The translations under genes and the position numbers were made by a program. 7,827 nucleotides of DNA from Acidobacteriota bacterium (GTDB taxonomy: Bacteria; Acidobacteriota; Terriglobia; Bryobacterales; Bryobacteraceae). Shown here piece by piece: positions 1 through 5,227 of this stretch. The DNA lies in contig CANNLB010000085.1 in the NCBI GenBank assembly GCA_947505565.1, positions 1-7,827 of the forward strand, in the 5' to 3' direction. The notes below the pieces were generated by a model. It was not told the origin of the DNA. It made no database searches and worked only from the letters and a program-made list of their open reading frames with translations. Each line of letters opens with the position of its first letter. Position 1 is the stretch's first letter.

Positions 1-1861
1 CCATCGCCAACCGCGCCCGCAGCGCCCCGTAGGTCCGGCCACGCTCGGTACGCGTCAACAAAACGGCCGAAGCCCGACCGAGCACCTCCGGCATCTCTCG
101 CAATCGTCCCAGCGGAAACGACGCATCGCCCGCAAACGGATCCCGCGCATCGAGCAACACCAAATCAAACTCGCGCGCCAACCCGTAGTGCTGAAATCCA
201 TCGTCCAGCAAAAATAGCTCCGGCTGCAGCGCCGCCTCCATCGCCCGGCCCACCGCGTACCGATCCCCGCCCACCCCCACATGCGCCGCCCCCGACCGCA
301 CAAAAATCTGCGCTTCGTCCCCCGTCCGCTCCACTGCCATCGCTGTCCCCCGCGGAATCACTGTCACCGGTTCGGTCAGCAACCGTTTGTAACCCCGCGT
401 CAGAATCGCTGGATTTGCAAACTGCCGCGCCAACCGCAACACCGTCGGCGTCTTCCCTGACCCACCCATACTGATCCCACCAACGCTCACCACCGGCGTA
501 TCCAACCGCCGCACCGCCGCCCGCTGTCGATTCCACCGCCCTCCCCTCTTCCACAGCCACGCGAGCGGAGCCAGCAGCAGCCAGAATAACCACGGATGCA
601 GCGGCACCGGCCAAGCTCGTTCAACCTCGTCCCGCAAAACGCCCAACGTCCGCCCCAGCGCTCCGCGCCGCTGCTCGGCCAGCGCTTTCGCCCGCCCGCC
701 CCATTCGCCCGGGTCCCGCAGCAACTCCATCACCACCGCCGCCAAGTCCGTCCGTCCGCACCGCTTTAATCCGCCCCCCGCCGTAAACGCCGCCGCGATC
801 TCGGCAAAGTTCTCCATGTGCGGTCCAGCCACCACCGGCTTGCCCAACAACCCCGGCTCCAAAATATTGTGGCCGCCCCGCCGCGCCAGGGTCCCCCCCA
901 TCACCACCAAGTCCGCCAGCCGAAACAACCCGCTCAACTCTCCCAGCGAATCCAGCAGCAAAACCCCCGGAGCCGCCATCGGCGTCAACGACGTCCGTCG
1001 CCGAAAGGGAATCCCCGCCGCCGCCAACTTCTCCGCCACTAAGTCAAAACGCTCCGGCTTCCGCGGTGCCAGGATCATCACGAGACCCGGAAAACCCCGG
1101 ACCCACTCCCCCCACGCCGCGATCACCAAATCGTCTTCGTCAATATCCTCGCAATGCGTGCTCGCCACCACCAGCACCTTCTCCGCCCCAGTCACCCAAG
1201 CCGTCACATCCGCTGGCGTCGAAATCTTCTCCGGGTCAAAATCGTACTTCAAGTTGCCGTTGTCGATCGCCTCGGTTGCCCCAAGTGCTCTATATCGATT
1301 CCGGTCTTGCGCGCTCTGCGTCAGCACCCGATGCGGAATCGCCATCACCGGTCGAAACAGCCATCGAAACCGCTCGTAGCGCGGCAGCGCCCGGTCCGAG
1401 ATTCTCCCGTTCACGACGATCAGCCGCGCTCCGCTCCGCCGCGCCTCCCGCCACAGGTGCGGCCAAATCTCCGTCTCTAGAATCACCACCAGCGTCGGTC
1501 GCAGCGCCCGCAAAACCCGGCGCACGGCAAAGCAAAAATCGAGCGGCGTGTAGAAGACTCCGTCAGTCCAACTCGCCAGTTTCTCCTCGGCCATCCCCCG
1601 ACCGGTCGTCGTCGTCGTCGAAACATAAATCGGAGTGTCCGGGTACTCCGTCCGCAGCGCCCGAACGAGTTCCACGGCGCTGAGCACCTCACCCACCGAC
1701 ACCGCGTGCAACCAAATGCCCCCGGGTGCCGTCACAGCAAAAGGCAGACCGCCGAACCGCTCCGGCAGCGTTTTGCCGTACCGAACCATCAAAAACACAA
1801 AAAGCGCGGGAAATCCCACGAATTGCGCGAAGCGATAAAGAAGAAAAATAAAGGTCTGCAA
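1..1861 (-). CDS. waaA-lpxK: Fused Kdo transferase (WaaA/KdtA) and lipid A 4'-kinase (LpxK), 3' end outside window
   Basis: I translated this frame codon by codon from 1861 down to 2 and found no stop, so both enzymes lie on one chain of at least 620 residues. Residues 1-415 are WaaA, which adds Kdo from CMP-Kdo to lipid IVA at the inner membrane. An N-terminal hydrophobic anchor (about 3-26) is followed by HAVSVGE (52-58, putative catalytic Glu58), ILETEIWPH (127-135) and the donor-site block GEL...GGT...GGHNILEP (307-336). Residues 421-437 are a Trp/Leu-rich hydrophobic segment. The LpxK part, which phosphorylates the lipid A disaccharide 4' position, shows the P-loop GGISMGGSGKTP (461-472), a RGY motif (489-491), GDE (514-516) and LLDDGFQHY (551-559). 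The LpxK C-terminus is outside the window. The start is TTG at 1861: an in-frame stop at 1925-1927 and no ATG or GTG between leave TTG as the only sensible choice, and GGGGG sits 7 bases upstream. Domain identity is firm; activity of both halves is inferred. Confidence 0.93.
   Translation of the reverse strand, partial: MQTFIFLLYRFAQFVGFPALFVFLMVRYGKTLPERFGGLPFAVTAPGGIWLHAVSVGEVLSAVELVRALRTEYPDTPIYVSTTTTTGRGMAEEKLASWTDGVFYTPLDFCFAVRRVLRALRPTLVVILETEIWPHLWREARRSGARLIVVNGRISDRALPRYERFRWLFRPVMAIPHRVLTQSAQDRNRYRALGATEAIDNGNLKYDFDPEKISTPADVTAWVTGAEKVLVVASTHCEDIDEDDLVIAAWGEWVRGFPGLVMILAPRKPERFDLVAEKLAAAGIPFRRRTSLTPMAAPGVLLLDSLGELSGLFRLADLVVMGGTLARRGGHNILEPGLLGKPVVAGPHMENFAEIAAAFTAGGGLKRCGRTDLAAVVMELLRDPGEWGGRAKALAEQRRGALGRTLGVLRDEVERAWPVPLHPWLFWLLLAPLAWLWKRGGRWNRQRAAVRRLDTPVVSVGGISMGGSGKTPTVLRLARQFANPAILTRGYKRLLTEPVTVIPRGTAMAVERTGDEAQIFVRSGAAHVGVGGDRYAVGRAMEAALQPELFLLDDGFQHYGLAREFDLVLLDARDPFAGDASFPLGRLREMPEVLGRASAVLLTRTERGRTYGALRARLAM
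1605..1619. repeat. (GTC)5 trinucleotide microsatellite inside waaA
   Basis: Five perfect GTC units on the plus strand. On the coding (minus) strand they supply most of a five-threonine run (residues 82-86) just before the Gly-Arg-Gly of the WaaA acceptor domain. A threonine-rich motif is usual at this place in WaaA proteins, so the run may simply be codon repetition. Slippage would add or remove Thr without shifting the frame. Confidence 0.6.
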
Positions 1862-1873
1862 TCGACAGCCCCC

Positions 1874-1879
1874 AGTATA
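1874..1879 (-). promoter_or_regulatory. Possible -10 box (TATACT) for waaA-lpxK
   Basis: TATACT on the minus strand matches the sigma-70 -10 consensus at 5 of 6 positions and ends 12 bases before the TTG start. I see no convincing -35 at 16-18 bases. If it is used, the leader would be only about 5-6 bases and the upstream GGGGG would not be in the mRNA. Confidence 0.3.
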
Positions 1880-1890
1880 GCCGCGTCCCC

Positions 1891-1896
1891 TACAAT
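1891..1896 (+). promoter_or_regulatory. Possible -10 box (TACAAT) for the 1895 gene
   Basis: TACAAT matches TATAAT at 5 of 6 positions. It overlaps the first candidate ATG (1895) and ends 7 bases before the second ATG (1904). Transcription would then start at or next to 1904, giving a leaderless message. No good -35 is visible at the usual distance, so this is weak evidence. Confidence 0.3.
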
Positions 1897-2500
1897 GAAA
1901 CTCATGAAGGCTCTCTGCGTCGCCCTATTCCTCACCGCCTCCGCACAGGCAGAAAAGAAGCCAGAACCCTTTCGGCCCGCCGCCATCGAGACCTACGCTT
2001 CCATGCAAACCAACCAAGGGCTCGCCGTCGCCGCCGTCGCCTACGATGACGCCGACGAGGCCAAGGCCGCCTTCGGCAAAGTGAACCCCTATGAGCACGG
2101 CATCCTGCCCGTTCTCCTGCTCCTCAAGAATGAGAGCAAGAAAACGCTGAACCTCGAACGCGCTCGTTTCCAGTACCTCGTCCCCGGCTCCCGCAAGCTC
2201 GACGAAACCCCAGCCGAAGACCTCGCCCGCTTGAAGGGCCCGGTCCGCCCCCGCTACAACCCGACTCCGCTACCGACCACCATTCCCGGTATGAAACGAA
2301 ACAAAAACCCGCTCCAAAGCCCGGTCATCATAGAAAGAGCCTTTTCCGCCAAAATGCTCCCCCCCGGCGAGTCGGCCTATGGCTTCGTCTATTTCCAGAC
2401 CGGTCATTCCCGCACTGCCCGCCTGTACATCACCGGCATCACCGAAGCCCAGACGAGCCAGGAACTCTTCTACGTCGAAGTCCCGCTCGGCTCGAATTAA
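1895..2500 (+). CDS. Secreted protein of unknown function, 201 aa
   Basis: I do not recognise the family. The N-terminus is a clear Sec signal peptide: Met-Lys start, hydrophobic core ALCVALFLTA, and a probable cleavage site after AQA at residue 19. The mature protein (about 182 residues) has a strongly hydrophobic strand-like stretch ILPVLLLLKN (70-79), a basic proline-rich middle (about 115-142) and a C-terminal part with alternating hydrophobic residues (YGFVYFQT at 162-169, LFYVEVPL at 191-198). This looks like a beta-sandwich with a flexible insert. No membrane segment follows the signal and there are no cysteines after cleavage, so a soluble periplasmic or surface protein is likely. ATG 1895 and ATG 1904 are both possible starts; neither has a Shine-Dalgarno, and the TACAAT box favours 1904 (198 aa). 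It is divergent from waaA-lpxK and lies 2 bases before the asparaginase-like gene, so the two are probably cotranscribed. Confidence 0.8.
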   Translation: MKLMKALCVALFLTASAQAEKKPEPFRPAAIETYASMQTNQGLAVAAVAYDDADEAKAAFGKVNPYEHGILPVLLLLKNESKKTLNLERARFQYLVPGSRKLDETPAEDLARLKGPVRPRYNPTPLPTTIPGMKRNKNPLQSPVIIERAFSAKMLPPGESAYGFVYFQTGHSRTARLYITGITEAQTSQELFYVEVPLGSN

Positions 2501-2502
2501 AC

Positions 2503-3036
2503 ATGGACCGTATCACTCTAATCTCTACCGGCGGGACCCTCGAAAAGAGCTACTCCGAGCAAGCCGGAGGAGTCCAGAACAAAGAAAGCAAAGTCGAGCA
2601 GTATCTTCGTCAACTCCGTCTGCCCGACCTCAACGTCGAGACGATCCGTTTAATGAACAAGGATAGCCTCGAGATGACCGACGGGGACCGTCAGTTCATC
2701 TTGGCCGCCGTCCGCCATCACGAACCCGGGGCCAAAGGCATCGTGATCACCCACGGCACCGACACCCTGGTCGAAACAGGAAAAGTGCTCGCGGCCGGTC
2801 TCCCGAACCTGATCGTTCCCGTCATTCTGACCGGAGCGATGACCCCACTCGGCTTTGAAGGCTCCGACGGGCTCCAGAATTTAACCGAGAGCCTGCTCGC
2901 CGCCCGACTCCTCCCGGCCGGGGTCTACCTAGTCATACATAGCCAGGTATTCCCCATTGACAACGTTTACAAGGACCGCGAGGTCGCCCGCTTTAGGCGG
3001 CTTTCTGCGGCACAACCACCGCCGGTTTCGGCGTAG
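2503..3036 (+). CDS. Short asparaginase-like protein (N-terminal domain only), 177 aa
   Basis: This matches the N-terminal catalytic domain of bacterial L-asparaginases, which hydrolyse asparagine to aspartate and ammonia. STGGTL (8-13) carries the presumed nucleophile Thr9; THGTDT (83-88) supplies Thr86 and Asp87; LTGAMTP (109-115) and SDG (121-123) follow. Canonical enzymes have about 320-350 residues with a C-terminal domain that is absent here. A family of roughly 160-residue single-domain homologues is known, ending near an REANRFE-like motif, and REVARFRR (159-166) fits that end. The gene is therefore probably a natural short form, not a fragment. I cannot place the usual catalytic lysine: the aligned stretch AARLLPAG has Arg or Leu. 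Activity is thus uncertain and no symbol is assigned. No signal peptide, so cytoplasmic. No clear Shine-Dalgarno, and it starts 2 bases after the upstream gene. The last 14 codons or so overlap the cyclophilin gene on the other strand. Confidence 0.85.
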   Translation: MDRITLISTGGTLEKSYSEQAGGVQNKESKVEQYLRQLRLPDLNVETIRLMNKDSLEMTDGDRQFILAAVRHHEPGAKGIVITHGTDTLVETGKVLAAGLPNLIVPVILTGAMTPLGFEGSDGLQNLTESLLAARLLPAGVYLVIHSQVFPIDNVYKDREVARFRRLSAAQPPPVSA

Positions 3037-3856
3037 CCGGGACTACTTTCGGAGCCGCCGGTTTCGGCGCACCCGGGACTACTTTCGGAGCCGCCGGTTT
3101 CGGCGCACCCGGGACTACTTTCGGAGCCGCCGGTTTCGGCGCACCCGGGACTACTTTCGGAGCCGCCGGTTTCGGCGCAGCCACGGGCGGATAACCTTCG
3201 CGCCGAACCACGACGCGCATCTTCACCGGGACCGCCGGAGAATCGCCACGGCCTTTCGGCACATTAGCCACCTTGGCCACCAACTCCTGCCCCTCAATCA
3301 CCTGCCCGAAAATCGTGTGCCGCCCGTTCAAATGAGACGGGGTGCCCTCCGTGATAAAGAACTGGCTCGAGCCCGTGTTCGGTCCGGCGTTGGCCATCGC
3401 CAAGCGTCCAGGAACGTCAAACTTTAAAGAAGGGTGAAACTCGTCCGGAATCGGATCGGTGCCGCCAGTGCCTGTCCCGAGCGGATCGCCGCCCTGGATC
3501 ATGAAGCCCGGGATCACCCGATGGAACGTCAGCCCATTATAAAGGGGCAGCTTCGATTTCACTCCCGTTCGCGGGTTAGTCCATTCTTTTCGTCCCATCG
3601 CGAGATCGGAGAAGTTCTTCACCGTGATCGGAGACTCGGCGACGAACATCTTCGTAACAATTGTGCCCAGTGTGACCGCCCCTTGAGTGATCGTAAAGTA
3701 GGCGTAGGTGCCGGGTTCACGAGCCGGCTTGGCCGGGGCCACCGCTGGTTTGGGAGCGACCACAGCGGGTTTGGGAGCGGCAGGCTTCGGAGCCGCCGCG
3801 GGAGGCTGCGCCAGGAGCATCGCCGGCGCCACAAGTAAAAGCCATCGCAGATTCAT
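2993..3856 (-). CDS. Periplasmic cyclophilin-type peptidyl-prolyl cis-trans isomerase with Ala/Pro/Lys-rich tails, 287 aa
   Basis: Cyclophilins speed cis-trans isomerisation of prolyl bonds during protein folding. Residues 1-16 are a signal peptide (MNLR, then a hydrophobic core ending LLAQ), so the protein is exported. Residues 18-47 are an Ala/Pro/Lys linker. The cyclophilin domain spans about 50-220: FHRVIPGFMIQGGDP (111-125) holds the catalytic Arg113 and the Phe/Gln pocket residues, SSQFFIT (163-169) follows, and HLNGRHTIFGQV (175-186) has the form usual in bacterial cyclophilins, without the Trp of human CypA. Residues 226-287 are a 12-residue repeat (APKPAAPKVVPG) about four times over, then a degenerate copy, ending QKAA. 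Such tails are probably extended and basic and could reach peptidoglycan or other anionic envelope material; that is inference. The start has no strong Shine-Dalgarno. The 47-base gap to msrA must hold both divergent promoters. The 3' end overlaps the asparaginase-like gene by 44 bases. Confidence 0.93.
   Translation of the reverse strand: MNLRWLLLVAPAMLLAQPPAAAPKPAAPKPAVVAPKPAVAPAKPAREPGTYAYFTITQGAVTLGTIVTKMFVAESPITVKNFSDLAMGRKEWTNPRTGVKSKLPLYNGLTFHRVIPGFMIQGGDPLGTGTGGTDPIPDEFHPSLKFDVPGRLAMANAGPNTGSSQFFITEGTPSHLNGRHTIFGQVIEGQELVAKVANVPKGRGDSPAVPVKMRVVVRREGYPPVAAPKPAAPKVVPGAPKPAAPKVVPGAPKPAAPKVVPGAPKPAAPKVVPATPKPAVVVPQKAA
3021..3182. repeat. 36-bp tandem repeats, four copies plus a partial one, in the cyclophilin 3' end
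   Basis: Copies run 3039-3074, 3075-3110, 3111-3146 and 3147-3182. The first three are identical; the fourth differs only in its last codon (gcc for ccc). A diverged half copy sits at 3021-3038. Each unit begins GGGACTACTTTCGG and encodes 12 residues of the cyclophilin tail on the minus strand. Near-identity including third codon positions points to recent duplication or slippage. Every unit also holds a small inverted repeat, CGCCG-GTTT-CGGCG, so a transcript in either direction could form a row of short hairpins. In a CRISPR the repeats would be separated by unique spacers; here they are head to tail and coding. Confidence 0.95.
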
Positions 3857-3903
3857 ATCTGCCAGCTTAAACCGTAACCCCCTCCGCGTGCATCTAAAGC
3901 TTT

Positions 3904-4428
3904 ATGAATCCAACTGAAATCACGACTTTAGGCGGAGGTTGCTTCTGGTGTCTGGAAGCGGTATTCGACCGAATGAAGGGCGTGCTATCCGTCGAATCCG
4001 GGTACATGGGAGGCCAAGTCGTCAACCCAAGTTACGAGGCCGTCTGCTCGGGGACAACCGGTCACGCCGAAGTGATCCGGATCACCTTCGACCCGTCAAA
4101 AGTGACTTTTAACGATATTTTGACGGTGTTTTTCGCCGTTCATGACCCGACGACATTGAACCGCCAGGGCAACGACGCGGGAACGCAGTATCGGTCGGCG
4201 ATCTTTTACGAGTCGCCCGAGCAGTTGCAAATCGCCCGCACCGCAATCAAGACGCTGGACGTGGCCGACTCGGTCGTTACCGAAGTCACCCCGGCCGTCG
4301 TTTTCTACGAAGCCGAAGCCTACCATCAGGAGTACTTTGCACGGAACCCCAACGGCGGCTATTGCCAGTTCGTGGTTCGACCCAAAGTTGAAAAATTCAA
4401 CCGGTACTTCGCGGAATTCGCGCTGTAA
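3904..4428 (+). CDS. msrA: Peptide-methionine (S)-S-oxide reductase, 174 aa
   Basis: MsrA reduces the S epimer of methionine sulfoxide, free or in proteins, and so repairs oxidative damage. GGGCFWC (10-16) contains the catalytic Cys13. GHAEV (53-57) has the active-site Glu56, RQGNDAGTQYRS (87-98) the conserved core block, and YHQEYF (140-145) the conserved tyrosine region. Cys154 in GGYCQ is the likely resolving cysteine. Length is normal for a single-domain enzyme and no MsrB is fused. There is no signal peptide, so the protein is cytoplasmic, in contrast to the exported cyclophilin encoded divergently 47 bases away. No Shine-Dalgarno precedes the ATG; a weak -10-like TCTAAA lies at 3893-3898. 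The stop codon is 7 bases from the 3' end of the convergent tRNA gene, and I see no terminator hairpin between them. Confidence 0.97.
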   Translation: MNPTEITTLGGGCFWCLEAVFDRMKGVLSVESGYMGGQVVNPSYEAVCSGTTGHAEVIRITFDPSKVTFNDILTVFFAVHDPTTLNRQGNDAGTQYRSAIFYESPEQLQIARTAIKTLDVADSVVTEVTPAVVFYEAEAYHQEYFARNPNGGYCQFVVRPKVEKFNRYFAEFAL

Positions 4429-4435
4429 GAAAGTC

Positions 4436-4525
4436 TGGCGGAGAGATAGGGATTCGAACCCTAGGTACCGTTTCCAGTACGACGATTTAGCAAACCGTTG
4501 CTTTAGACCGCTCAGCCATCTCTCC
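4436..4525 (-). tRNA. tRNA-Ser (anticodon GCU)
   Basis: Reads AGC and AGU codons. On the minus strand the 5' acceptor strand GGAGAGA (from 4525) pairs with TCTCTCC, followed by discriminator G and an encoded CCA at 4436-4438. The D arm contains GGCTGAGCGG. The anticodon stem ACGGT/ATCGT closes the loop TTGCTAA, giving GCT. The long variable arm typical of serine tRNAs is a 6-bp stem, GTACTG-GAAA-CGGTAC. The T arm is TAGGG-TTCGAAT-CCCTA. All parts are intact. It lies 36 bases after the methyltransferase stop on the same strand, so it could be processed from the hom transcript or have its own promoter. Confidence 0.97.
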
Positions 4526-4561
4526 GCGAGTTAGGGCCGGTCGATTTCTAGAATACCACAA

Positions 4562-5227
4562 CTACTTTTTCTCGAACACTGCCAGATACTGCGACTTTGG
4601 CAAAAACTCTTCCCGACGGACCGAACGGAACCCGAAACCCTCGATTTGGTCGACGACCCCAGCCTCGTCCAACCGAATATGGTGCAGTGCGAAGTTCGGG
4701 TCCGCCCCAGCCATGGCCCCGGGCCGCTTGTAGTAGTCGACAATCGCCAACTGCCCTCCAGGCTTCAGCGCCTTCCGAATCCCGGCCATCATCTCGGCCG
4801 GGAAATCGAAGTGGTGATACGCATCCAGTATAAAAATCAAGTCCGCGATTCCGGCGTCGAGCTTAACGTCCCTGTCCGACCCCAGGACGAAGCTAACGTT
4901 GCCGAACGCACCGGCCTTCGTTTTGGCCTTTGCTAGAAAATCCGGAAAAATATCCTCGGCAATCACTTGGCCCGTTTTACCGACTGCTTCGCTCACAAAA
5001 GGAAGCATGTAGCCGACGCCGGTTCCGATGTCGACCACCGTCATGCCCGGCCCGATCTTCATCGCAGCGATTAACTGCTTTGGCTTCTGCCGTGTATCGC
5101 GATGCTCTCCGTCCAGCGTGGCGGCCATCCCGGCTCGGCCTTCCGCCGTTTTGTAGCGATCATTCGAGCCGGGGGCCGCTTGGCCCCACAGCGAAAGGAA
5201 CGAAACGAAGCCAATCAGAATCTTCAT
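4562..5227 (-). CDS. Exported class I SAM-dependent methyltransferase-like protein, 221 aa
   Basis: The core is a Rossmann-type SAM methyltransferase: motif I VVDIGTGVGYM (64-74), an acidic pair Glu91-Asp92 at the end of strand 2, ILDAYHHF (133-140), then LKPGGQLAIVDY (154-165). It ends with the usual antiparallel beta strand near SQYLAVFEK (212-220). The substrate cannot be named. The N-terminus looks like a Sec signal peptide (MKILIGFVSFLSLWGQA, probable cleavage after residue 17 or 18), so the protein appears exported although SAM is normally cytoplasmic. Met34 is the next in-frame start and would remove the signal, but the ATG at 5227 is well supported: it overlaps the hom stop as ATGA, and GGAG lies 8 bases upstream inside hom. 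This indicates translational coupling with homoserine dehydrogenase. Similar exported methyltransferase-like proteins occur in other bacteria, to my knowledge without a settled role. Confidence 0.87.
   Translation of the reverse strand: MKILIGFVSFLSLWGQAAPGSNDRYKTAEGRAGMAATLDGEHRDTRQKPKQLIAAMKIGPGMTVVDIGTGVGYMLPFVSEAVGKTGQVIAEDIFPDFLAKAKTKAGAFGNVSFVLGSDRDVKLDAGIADLIFILDAYHHFDFPAEMMAGIRKALKPGGQLAIVDYYKRPGAMAGADPNFALHHIRLDEAGVVDQIEGFGFRSVRREEFLPKSQYLAVFEKK

Noticed and set aside
165..1683. Several open frames on both strands (for example 816-1379 + and 165-614 -) inside the WaaA-LpxK region
   Set aside because: They are in other frames of a very GC-rich gene, have low-complexity Arg/Pro/Ser or Gly/Ala compositions, and lack any recognisable motif. 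The true frame carries all enzyme motifs.
1706..1894. Longer version (264 codons) of the secreted 201-residue protein
   Set aside because: The extra N-terminus is antisense to waaA and would displace the signal peptide. Starts at 1895 or 1904 place the signal at the N-terminus.
2503..3036. Asparaginase as a pseudogene truncated by the neighbouring cyclophilin gene
   Set aside because: I found no remains of the C-terminal domain in any frame downstream, and the length and end motif fit a known short family. The tail extension is odd but not clear decay.
3021..3182. Repeats of 36 bp, a length common for CRISPR repeats
   Set aside because: The units are directly head to tail with no spacers and lie within the coding frame of the cyclophilin.
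2957..3427. Plus-strand frame encoding a 12-residue Arg-rich repeat (RSRRFRRTRDYF-like)
   Set aside because: It is the antisense reading of the cyclophilin tail repeats. A 36-bp period keeps all frames open, so the repeat protein is an artefact.
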